Shown here: one piece after another, positions 7,740 to 17,200 of the stretch | Position numbering within the stretch: the stretch's first letter is position 1 | Layout of the letters: each line of letters opens with the position of its first letter | Assembly (NCBI GenBank): GCA_903848465.1 | Contig: CAINGK010000126.1 | Location: 1 to 54,607 of the forward strand | Source: an uncultured Verrucomicrobiota bacterium | GTDB lineage: Bacteria > Verrucomicrobiota > Verrucomicrobiia > Verrucomicrobiales > Verrucomicrobiaceae | Reading direction: 5' to 3' | Length of the DNA: 54,607 nt | Position numbers and translations under genes: made by a program | The notes under the pieces: model-generated | The model's database searches: none | What the model saw: the letters and a program-made list of their open reading frames with translations, nothing else | What the model was told of the DNA's origin: nothing

Positions 7740-8339
7740 ATGATCCCGACCGCCATCTTCTCCGTCCTGCAAAGCTCCGCCTCCCCCATCGTCCTGTTGG
7801 AGGGCACACGCCGCGTGCCGCCGTGTCGGATGCAGGATCTGACCGATCTGGCGCATCGGCTCGCCTCAGCCCTGCCACAGGCAGTCTTTCGCAGTGGAAA
7901 TGCCGAAGGTTCCGACGAAGCCTTCGCACAAGGCGTGGCCAGAGTGCCGGGAACCACATTGCAGCTTCTCCTTCCCACTCGCGGCATGGGCTGGGCGCGG
8001 CGTCCTGCTTCCGCGTCCTGCATCCCGCTTGATAGCGTTCCCCCAATCGAGCGTGAAAACCTCGTTCAAGCCTGCACAGAAGCCTCACCGGAGAACCGCC
8101 GCCTCTTCGATCTCTACCTGCGTGGCCAGTCCGGCACACCCGCCTACAGCAAAGCCCTTTACCTCGTGCGCGATGCCTTCAAGGTCCTCTGCAGCCCGGC
8201 GCTCGGGCTCGCTCCAGCCACGCTGGGCATCTTCTTAATCGACGAATCCCGCCCCGCCGGCGGCGGCACCGGCCACACCATCCGCCTCTGCCAGCAGCGC
8301 GGCATTCCCGTTCTCACCCATCACGACTGGCTCACCTGA
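7740..8339 (+). CDS. SLOG/DprA-like Rossmann-fold protein
   Basis: A protein of about 199 aa from ATG 7740. A longer in-frame start at 7644 exists, but that extension lies over the WYL promoter region and looks non-coding. The motif FRSGNAEGSDEAFAQG (about residues 50-65) and the C-terminal PAGGGTGHTIRLCQQRGIPV match the glycine-rich nucleotide-binding loops of the SLOG superfamily (relatives of DprA, LOG and TIR-associated sensors). Members often bind nucleotide second messengers or NAD derivatives, and several accompany defence genes. It is the first gene of a plus-strand run divergent from the WYL regulator, 6 bp from the next. The ligand is unknown and assignment is by motif only. Confidence 0.6.
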   Translation: MIPTAIFSVLQSSASPIVLLEGTRRVPPCRMQDLTDLAHRLASALPQAVFRSGNAEGSDEAFAQGVARVPGTTLQLLLPTRGMGWARRPASASCIPLDSVPPIERENLVQACTEASPENRRLFDLYLRGQSGTPAYSKALYLVRDAFKVLCSPALGLAPATLGIFLIDESRPAGGGTGHTIRLCQQRGIPVLTHHDWLT

Positions 8340-8345
8340 CTCCAC

Positions 8346-9344
8346 ATGAACCCCGCAAAGTACTATCTCGGAAACTTCAGCCACGCCTCCGCGGCCACCA
8401 AGCCGCTGATTGAGCAGGTCAAAGCCATGCTGGAACTGGGAGTCACCTCCGAGGCTCAGAAACTCTTGCTCGTTGCACCGGACGGCATGCACCCCGAGCC
8501 GGACCTTGAGGCTCTGCGCCTCGCCTGCCTCGACCAGTTGCACACACCCTCGGAAACCCTGTGCGGCCTCGCCCTGCGGGCGCTTGACCACCGTTCGTTT
8601 GCCTTTGGCTCCTACCTGGTCGCCATCACGCATCTCCTGAACCAGGGCCGCCATCAGGACGTCCTGCAGTTGGAGCAAAGATTCCGGTCCTCCCGCCTCA
8701 CGCTGTTTGGCCAGGCATGCTGCATTGTCGCCTGCGCTGCCACACGGCAGGGACGATACGCCGAGGCACTGGAAACCCTGTCCCTATTCTACTCCAGAGA
8801 CCACCCCGCCGGTCTGCTGCTCGCGGACTCCCGCCTCTCAGCGCTCTGGGATCACTATGCGCAGGTGCGCCCTTCGCTGGAGGAGTCGCACAACCTCTGC
8901 AGCAGCCGGATCGGGCAAGAAATCAACGTTGCCGCCGCACCTCAGTTCCACGCTCCCGTGGGCGACTTCGAGCACAGGCATCTGGTTCCTCATCGACTGA
9001 GGCCATGGCTGGAGCGACATCTGGGCGGCACCTGGATACCGAAACTCGAGATCCCGACAGCAGAGCGCCGAGCTTTCCAGCAATGGAATCGCGAACGTGT
9101 TCAGCATGCGACCAACCTGCTTAAACGCGCACTCGCCAGAGCGGAAACTGTCTGTCTTCAGTCTCCTGACCGGCCGCCCCCCAAGCCTCCGAAAGCGCCC
9201 CACACCTCCGGGGCGGGTGGTGCCACCGAGGCCATCCGCAAGGCCAATCAAGCGTTCATCGCCGCCCTGCAGGAGGAGATGGCGGATCAGGCGCAGGAAC
9301 AGGCACCTGTCATCATCGGCCGTTCTTCAGGCAGACACAGGTGA
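8346..9344 (+). CDS. Hypothetical helical-repeat protein (paralogue of 46090-46977)
   Basis: A 332-aa protein of unknown function, all alpha in composition and TPR-like in the middle (pairs of helices with ALE/ALR and small residues). The N-terminal YYLGNFSHASAAT, the central LSALWDHYA and the C-terminal FEHRHLVPHRLRPWLERHL each have counterparts in the minus-strand gene at 46090-46977, so the two are distant paralogues. The last 60 residues, with a Pro-rich linker (RPPPKPPKAP), are unique to this copy. It follows the SLOG-like gene by 6 bp and precedes the VWA gene, so it belongs to the same operon. A scaffold or adaptor role would fit, but this is a guess. Confidence 0.65.
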   Translation: MNPAKYYLGNFSHASAATKPLIEQVKAMLELGVTSEAQKLLLVAPDGMHPEPDLEALRLACLDQLHTPSETLCGLALRALDHRSFAFGSYLVAITHLLNQGRHQDVLQLEQRFRSSRLTLFGQACCIVACAATRQGRYAEALETLSLFYSRDHPAGLLLADSRLSALWDHYAQVRPSLEESHNLCSSRIGQEINVAAAPQFHAPVGDFEHRHLVPHRLRPWLERHLGGTWIPKLEIPTAERRAFQQWNRERVQHATNLLKRALARAETVCLQSPDRPPPKPPKAPHTSGAGGATEAIRKANQAFIAALQEEMADQAQEQAPVIIGRSSGRHR

Positions 9345-9448
9345 GGCCTCGTGCTCGCCGGCACGATCCCCTCAGGAGAAAGAAAGTTCATTATTTCGCA
9401 GCCGCCCCCCACAAATGTCCGCCCCCCTGTGGCATGATTGCGGGATCT

Positions 9449-10123
9449 ATGAATCCACACCTCACCGAAATCGCCTACATCCTCGACCGCTCCGGTTCCA
9501 TGCAGCCCATGCAGGAGCCCGCCGTCGCCGCCTTCAATGACTTCATCAAGTCCCAGCTCGACGTCCCCGGCGATGCCCGCCTCACGCTCGTCCAGTTTGA
9601 TGACGCCTACGAGGTTCCTGTGGCCGCCACGCCCATTCAGGACGTGCCCCAGCTCACCGCCACCACCTACACACCACGTGGCAGCACCGCCTTGCTCGAT
9701 GCTATTGGCCGGACCATCAAGGAGACCGACCGCCGCATCAGCGCTCTGCCAGAGGGTGACAAGCCCGGCAAAGTCATCCTCGCCATCTTCACCGATGGCG
9801 AAGAAAACGCCTCTCAGGAATACACCCTCAAGCACATTGGCGATCTCATCCGCCTGTACCGCGATCAGAAGGGCTGGGAGTTTCTCTTCCTCGCTGCCAA
9901 TCAGGACGCCATCGCCAGCGGGGGTGCCATGCACATGGATGCCTCGCTCAGTGGCAACGTCAGCTACAGCCCTAAAGGCATCAAATCCACCGGCAGCGCC
10001 ATGTCCCGCAAAGTCCGCGCCATGCGCATGAAGAGCGGTGGCAACATGGATGCGCAGGCCATGGAAGACGATGCCAAGTCCATGAATGACATCGTCAGAG
10101 AGGAGGAGCAGAAGCCTGAGTGA
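9449..10123 (+). CDS. von Willebrand factor A (VWA) domain protein
   Basis: A 224-aa protein made almost entirely of one VWA domain. The MIDAS metal site is readable: D13-x-S15-x-S17 in DRSGSM, a Thr in the TPRGSTAL loop, and a later Asp in FTDGEEN (about residue 115). VWA domains bind Mg2+ and mediate protein-protein contacts. Small cytosolic members accompany chaperone-ATPases, kinases (TerY-type) and defence proteins. Start ATG 9449 is chosen because it begins just before the first beta strand. Longer in-frame starts (9341, 9434) would add a basic, Pro/Cys-rich tail overlapping the upstream gene. No signal peptide is present. Confidence 0.8.
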   Translation: MNPHLTEIAYILDRSGSMQPMQEPAVAAFNDFIKSQLDVPGDARLTLVQFDDAYEVPVAATPIQDVPQLTATTYTPRGSTALLDAIGRTIKETDRRISALPEGDKPGKVILAIFTDGEENASQEYTLKHIGDLIRLYRDQKGWEFLFLAANQDAIASGGAMHMDASLSGNVSYSPKGIKSTGSAMSRKVRAMRMKSGGNMDAQAMEDDAKSMNDIVREEEQKPE

Positions 10124-10165
10124 TCCACCGATTCCAAGGAGTTCCAACCCTCAAATTGCAACCTA

Positions 10166-10786
10166 ATGACACCCGGCCCCAATCTCATCCTGCGCCTCCC
10201 AAACAGCACCACGCTGACTCAGATCACCAGCTTGGATTCCTCCAACAACTTTGGTGCCACCCACTGGACGGATGGGCGTTGTGTAGCTCCCATGGAGCCA
10301 GATGAACTTTGGCTGCGCGTCCATCGTCCCACCGGCGAATTCTTTTGGACGGATGAATGCGAGGAAATCGGCCAGGACACCGCGTGGGGCGGCATTTCGT
10401 CCGAGTGGAAGGATATACCTTTTGCCGATGATCCTGATGCGGATGATTTCTTCCACGCCATTCAGAACGGACTTGCCGACAATCCGGAGAAAATCCGCTA
10501 CCTGCGTGTATGGCTCTGGTGGAAGCAGAATGACAGCGTGCGCAGCGACGGTCAGTTGCAGGCGGACCTGGAAGCCTACCGTGGCAATCTTGAGGCTCTC
10601 ATCGCCATCTCAGATCTCACCCGTCCCAACGAGCGTCTCATGGCTGCCGAAGCCGCCCGGCAGTTGGGTGACTTTGCGCGGGCGTGTGAACTCCTGGCTG
10701 GCGATCTTCCGGCTGACTACGCCCATGCCGCGACGCGGATTCGCGATCTCGCCGAGCGACGTGACACCCTCGTCCGTCAGCTTTGA
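10166..10786 (+). CDS. Hypothetical protein
   Basis: A 206-aa protein, 42 bp after the VWA gene. The N-terminal half is Trp- and Asp-rich (TDECEEIGQDTAWGG, then LWWKQND), suggesting a beta-rich fold. The C-terminal 80 residues are helical and TPR-like (RLMAAEAARQLGDFARACEL). No family or catalytic motif is recognised. Its place at the end of the SLOG/VWA run suggests it works with those proteins. The 456 bp after it hold only one weak small ORF before the large locus. Confidence 0.55.
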   Translation: MTPGPNLILRLPNSTTLTQITSLDSSNNFGATHWTDGRCVAPMEPDELWLRVHRPTGEFFWTDECEEIGQDTAWGGISSEWKDIPFADDPDADDFFHAIQNGLADNPEKIRYLRVWLWWKQNDSVRSDGQLQADLEAYRGNLEALIAISDLTRPNERLMAAEAARQLGDFARACELLAGDLPADYAHAATRIRDLAERRDTLVRQL

Positions 10787-10824
10787 TACGCGACTCGGTC
10801 GATTCACAGCCACGCCATCAAATC

Positions 10825-11055
10825 ATGAATAGAAAACGTCCCTTCCACCAGCGCCTCGTTCGTAGGGTGACACGCCATGCCCCAGTCAAGGCATTCATGA
10901 CGCCATCTCCCTTGGGTCTCATGTCAGCCAGCACTCTCCTCTGGAGCGTTTTGGCCCTGCTGTCGGGCACTGTCGCCGTCGCATTTGTGCTTGCCACCGC
11001 TAGCGTTGGCTCGGTCGCCTGCCGGCAACGTCGGCATTCAACGCCTCTCATTTGA
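10825..11055 (+). CDS. Possible small single-pass membrane peptide
   Basis: An ORF of about 76 aa starting MNRKRPF. It has a basic N-terminus and one strongly hydrophobic segment (about residues 33-57, with LLWSVLALLSGTVAVAFVL), which would span the membrane once, then a basic tail. There is no Shine-Dalgarno site and no known family, so it may be a chance ORF in the gap before the sacsin-like gene. If real, it would be the only membrane anchor in this part of the window. Confidence 0.3.
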   Translation: MNRKRPFHQRLVRRVTRHAPVKAFMTPSPLGLMSASTLLWSVLALLSGTVAVAFVLATASVGSVACRQRRHSTPLI

Positions 11056-11242
11056 CGTATGTGGCTCTATACTCAGGCTGGGTTCTTTTCAGTCATTCGT
11101 AAGGAACCGGACGCCTTCCATATTCGTTCCCCGTGCCGTGAGGTGCTGAAACAACTCGCTCAGGCCACCAGAACAGTGTCCTCCGTATCCGATTTTAGTT
11201 AGCGTTCTCCTGCAAGGCAACATAAAACTTCCAGTTATAACC

Positions 11243-14200
11243 ATGGCCGCACCTGAGACCCACCCGCTAGAACACATCAACACGATTATTCGTCTACTCG
11301 ACGGGTATGAAAGTGGTTTCGCTTTCGTGAAGGAGCTGCTCCAGAACGCCGATGACGCTTTCAAGGACGCGCCTGATGCCTCGCGTCTGCATGTGCAATG
11401 GTATTTCGGAGAATCTTCCCAATTCGAGAATCGACTGCTGAAAGGTCCGGCTCTCATCGTGGTGAACGACGGCCCCTTCAAAAAGAGCGACCGGGACGCG
11501 CTAATGAGGATGGGCATGGGCAGCAAGGCCAGTGATAGCGATCGTATCGGCCGTTTTGGTCTCGGGATGAAGGCGGTTTTTCACGTCTGTGAAGCCTACT
11601 TCTTTCTTGAGAGCGACGGCAACGAGGGCCTAAGGGAACTCTTCTGTCCGTGGCACCCTCACCACTACAAGGATTGGGACATTGATCGCAGCAGCAAGGA
11701 CTGGTCGAAAATGACTAAGGTTGTCAATGCCACCACCGGCTTCGACCGATGGTTCGCTGTCTGGATACCTCTCCGGCGCTTGGATCTAATTGAGCACGGT
11801 TATGCGATTCGAGAAGGAGAGCACGACTTCCCAGGAGATTCGAATGTATGTCCCGATTCACTTGCCAAGGCATTTGATCACAAAGCACCCAGAATTAGCG
11901 AATCCCTTGTTTTCTTAAAGAGGCTCAGCTCTGTTTGCTTCCACGATGGCGAGAAAGGGATTCGGTTCGTTCATGACCGGGCGAACCAACAGATCACTCC
12001 TTGCGTCCGGTACTATAAAACCGATGGACCGAAAAATGATATCGTCGCGGGCGAATGGCAGCACAAGAAGTCATGGCCAAAGGTCCCAGACCTGTCGGTC
12101 ACACCGCCTAAACTCGGCCCCGACAAAGCCAGGTGGGAGTCTTCAATCGCAATCACGGTTACGCCGGCGCGGGAGCATGAGCACGGGTGCATCAGGCTCT
12201 TCTGGGCTGTATTCCTCCCCGTCGGAAATGACCACAAGCCAGTCTGTGAACTGAAATCTGTTCTTTTCGACATCCACATTTTTCTCCACGGTTACTTTTT
12301 CCTGAATGATGACCGCACTGCAATTTTCGGTGCTGCGGACGGGTTTCAGGACGCGAATGAAGGCGACGAGAAGGGTATTAAGATCGCGTGGAATCGAGAA
12401 CTAGCCACGTCTGCCGATGGGTTGCTGCCGTTGCTGATTCCGACTTTGACCAAATTAATCGAAGCGGAAAATCTCGGCACAGTGGGCGTTGCCGACATCG
12501 TCGAAGGTATTCAAAGGAGCGAGTGGTTCGATCGCTACCGCCAACACATATGCCAGGGGCACAACTTCGCCCGAACCTATGGCGAGGGAGGTTGGACTTG
12601 GAGATCTTTACCCATAAGCAAACGGATGTTGGTTCTTCCCCAACGAGGGTATCGATATGAGGAGGTCGAGAGATTCATGGCGGATTTACTAACATCTTGG
12701 GAAGGTGACTTCGCACTCGTCGTCAATAATCCCCCGCGGTTGACAAGCGCGGAACCTCCAGCTCGATGGAGCGCCGAGGCATTTGCGTGGTTTTGCTCCA
12801 AAATTCGACATGATTTGTCTGATGCGAGTCGCGAGCTCAGAAACTACCTGGTTCAGCTGCTTTCAGATTCAAATGTTCCTGCGGCAGCAAACCCCGGCTT
12901 TTGGGACGATTTTCAAATTTATGAGGTTGAAGTCGCCTGCCGGTTATCGGCAAAGTCAGCTCGAGAGATAAGGGGGATGTCGGACCAAGGGTTGCTTTTC
13001 AGCGACGGAGATACCACGCTCAAAAAGGCACTGCACGAGGCTTGCCCGGGCCTCGTAGTCTGGTTCGTACCGGGCATACGGCCGCCTGGCATTTACGCGC
13101 CGGCTTTTGATACGGCGGTGGTGGCCTCGCTTCTACTGGGGCATGGGACCCTTGGCGGGGTTGATGCTCGCATTGCGCTGATAGCGAGGCTCCTCCCCGC
13201 AATGCCCTCCACGACGAAGGCGGTGCGCTACCTGATTCACGGCAAGTTTGAGCATCGCAACGGCGACGAACCTCTTTACCTCAAAACTCATTTCGAGGGA
13301 GAATGGAACGATATCGTGAATGTCGCGCTCACGCACCGGGGGGATTCCTGGTGTGTCTTGCCGGACGCCTATGGGGGCGGAATCAACGATAATCAGAAAT
13401 CCCAGCTGAAGATGCGTGTCTGTGGCGCCGATGCGTTTCGCGAGCTTTGCCGACCAGCGGCCAACGATCTTGCTCTGCTTCGGTTGGAGGCCCATCACGA
13501 CTTCCTGTTGAACAACCTCAGGCCGGAGGCTCACTTAAATGCCCACGCTGACCATGACCTCCTTCGCAGGTTGAAGATCCACCGGCACGGGGAGAATCAA
13601 TACACCACGATTGTCGATGGCGTGTGGCTGGCTCCAGAGAAAGGAGACATTCCTCCCCCCGCCCTGCAAAGCGAGTGGAAGGAACTTTGCCGAACAGCCA
13701 GGATTGTTGGGAGGTCTGATGACCCAGGGATTGAAGCCCGGCAGAAGCTGCTCTTCAAAGAAGCGATTCTGGACAAAGATGGCATCATTAAGCTCGCGTG
13801 TGGGCAGGAGCGCCCGTTACGATTCGCCAAATTGATCTTGCACGCCCTTTCGCGGGGCACCCCGGTGAAGGAGGCGGCCGATGCACTGAAGTCCGTGGCT
13901 TGGCTTCCGGTAATTGATGGGGCTCCAGCAAAGGTGGGTCAGTTGCTCTGGATGGAGGGGGCGGAGGCCGCAATCGAATTAATGATGCGGCATCAACCGA
14001 AAGACTGGCCATGTGTGACGCGCCGGATGATCGCCGTGGATCTGGCAAACGAAGCCAATGAGAAGGCATGGAACACGCTGAAAACCTTTTTGCCCAAGGG
14101 CGAAGACGCCATTACTCTACTGGAGCAAACTTTCAAATCGAGCTCGCGACTGCATCTGGGCATCGAGAAATCGGTTCAGGTTGATCGGCTTGGAGAGGTG

Positions 14201-17200
14201 CTTGAGGCCCTTGAGGGTGTCGAGGATGACGCATCCCTGGCCGTTCATCTGGTCCGAGCACTTTGGACGAGGGTAGGGCACGACGTCGCAAACGCTGGGG
14301 CGTTGGCCGAAAGACAGGCGTGGGCAGCGAAGGTCGCAGCTGTGTTTTCAAAGGAATGGTCTGGAAAAGATGCTGAACGTTACGACACCGCCCTAGAGGC
14401 TCTCAGGGACCGGCATGGCACAGCCGACGCGATCACCAAGCAGAAGGTGAAAAATGTGTTCCATGCGTATCTCAAGGCAGCGAGGAAGAACGGTAGGTGG
14501 AACGAAGCCTATGCCAACGATCCTGATTTTTTCCTTCTGAACCAGGAAGGTGAGTGGACCAGTGTCGCGAAACTCGCGGTTCCGATCATGGGCATTGCCA
14601 GGCGCGCTCTTGCGGATGCGGACGTGGTCGCTGCGCTGGGGTTCGAAGGCGGAGCGGGGGTGGAAGACCGGCTTCCCGGGGTCGCGATTGACGAGGCGTT
14701 CAACGACCAGGAGTTGGCGAGTCTGCTCCAGCAGTATGGCTGCCACTTCTCTGAATCGTTGCCTGGGCGGCTATGGGGCATCTTCGTCGCTCTGCTTGGC
14801 GACAGTCCGGCCGTGCGCGGCCTCGCCGACCAGTTCACTGGTAGGCGGACCGCAACGATTCGTGATGAACTTTGCGGCCCCGGCGGGCCGGGCATCAGTC
14901 CACGCAACCGGGTGGATGCCTGCTCATATTCCTGTGCGGTGACGGACGGCGAAACCTCGGAGATCGCGGCTCTCAACGGGGAGCCCTTTGACGCCCCGCT
15001 GGACATGGATCAAGCAACGTTTCTCGTTCCGCAGTCCGATACCGACCCGGCGCAATGGTGGCGCAACCGGTTCTTTGTGGATCGGGAGAAACGAGGCGTT
15101 CGCCACCACTTTCAACTTTGCGATCCCAAGGCGTTCCGTCATTCGACCGACTCTCAGATGCGTGATCGTCTGGCGAGAACGATTCAGCAGCTGCTTGATG
15201 AAGTTTTCCACGTAAATGGATCACATGGGAGTGTGAGGGCTCTGATCGATAAGATTGCGGGCCTAGGACAGGTTAGCCTTGGCCGGGCGCAACAGGAAAT
15301 CCTTGGAACGGCGCAGATACATCTCAGCCAGCTCGGGGTCCGGCCGCAGCCGGGGAGCGATCTTGGAACTGCGATACGTTGCTTGGACGAGGCGACTAGC
15401 CTCGAGGCGCAGGCGCGCGAGGAGAAGGAGAACGACATGGGCGACCACAATGCCCGGGAACTGGAAGCCAGGAAAAGCAAGGACGAGGGCTTGCAGCTGC
15501 TAAGATCGGTTCTGGAACAGGACAACGAGGTGCAGTGGCAGTTGGTCGAGGCGATGAAGTCGCGCATCGAGCGTGAGCAATACCGGCCTGAGTCGGTGCC
15601 TTTTGAGCTGTTTCAAAATGCCGATGATGCGCTCGCGGAGCTTGGACCTGATCACTCGCAGCAAAGGGTTTTTGTGGCGGAGTTTGAGGCAATAGCAGCG
15701 CGCTTTGCACACTGGGGAAGACCAATTAATGACCCTGCCGGGGCGGAAGGTGATGCCTCGCGCTCGCGCAGCCGAGATCTCGTGAAAATGCTCATACTCC
15801 ATGGCTCGGACAAGCAGGTGGAGGACGGCGGCAATCTTGTAACCGGCAAGTTTGGGCTCGGGTTCAAGAGTGTTTTCCTCGTCACGAGGCAGCCCCTCCT
15901 GTTGAGCAAGGACCTTGCCTTTGACCTTGTCGGCGCGATCTACCCGCGCCCCCTGAATGCAGATTGCACAGCCCGTTTGCAGGCCTGGCTGCACGACCAA
16001 GCACCTGGACAGACAGGCGGAACCGCGATCGAATTGCCTCTCGAGACGCGGGTGTTTGACTCGCGTTTTCGATTGCTGTCACCCTACCTTCCTGTCTTTG
16101 CCAAACAGGTTCGCGAGGTTCGCATCATTCACGGTGGTGTTTCACGCACCTATGCCTGGCGTCCACAGCTCAAGCACGACGAAGGTCCGTGGGCGCTGGA
16201 GGTCGGATCGATCGATGGTGCAGGTTCCATCCTGAGAATCACTGCCCGCGATGTGTCATGGGTTTTCGGGATGACCGAGGCGGGACTGGCAAAACTGAAC
16301 AGTCTGCCCTGCCTCTGGATCACGGCCCCAACGCAGGAGGCTGACGACCTTGGGTTTGCGGTAAATGGCCCGTTTGATCCAGATCCCGGCCGCACCAAAC
16401 TCGGTTCCGGCGAGGCGGCCGAACTGAAAAACGCGGCCTTGTTTTTGGAAGCGTCAGGGGCACTCGCCGAGTTTCTCGAATGGTGTCATAAATTGGGCGA
16501 TGACTTGGGACGGAGACTTGGCGACGAACGAATCGACCCCGCTGGTTTCTGGCAATCCGTTTGGGCCTTGTTCGGAGCCCTTCACACCCCAAAGGGCGAT
16601 TCGCAGGCGAAAGGCCGGTTGACTCGTGCGATCTGGCCTGCCGGATGCCTTGGAGGCTATGCTGGGATTGTGCTCCACCGTCGGGTGATTCCCAATGGAA
16701 TGCCAGGCACTCTTGAGACGCTCGTCAGCGCCGAAACGGCAGCCTATCAAACTAGTGGATTCCTCGAGTCCAAGCAGGGAAACGACTTTTTCGCCGAAGC
16801 CGCGACCTGGCCAGAGTGGCTGCACATGGAATCCGAGTTGGGTGCTACGGCCGAGAAGATGGTCTGTTTGAGCACCGGCGACGCACTCAACAGGCATCTT
16901 AGCGCTACAAGCGTGGGGCTTTGCCCGGTAGCGGTGCCGTTTGTCTTGAATCGGCTGATTGGTGCTATGGGCCGTATCACTCCTTCCTTGGGTGCCCGCC
17001 TGGGTGTCCACTTCTCGAGGCAGGTTTTCAAGAGAGAGGACGACGACGAAGCCCGATATGAGTGGCCTTTGCTGGAGGAAGATGAATTGAGAGATTGCCT
17101 CGGCGGGTTTTTGTTCGAAAACCAATCTGGAGAATGGGTCGAACCCGACGCGCTCCTGATACCGTCGGCGGAGGGGTACGAGGGACTGCGCGCGGGCTTG

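Noticed and set aside
10787..11242. A strong promoter for the 33.6-kb locus in the gap before the sacsin-like gene
   Set aside because: Only weak -10-like strings (for example CATAAA near 11222) without a convincing -35 were seen.
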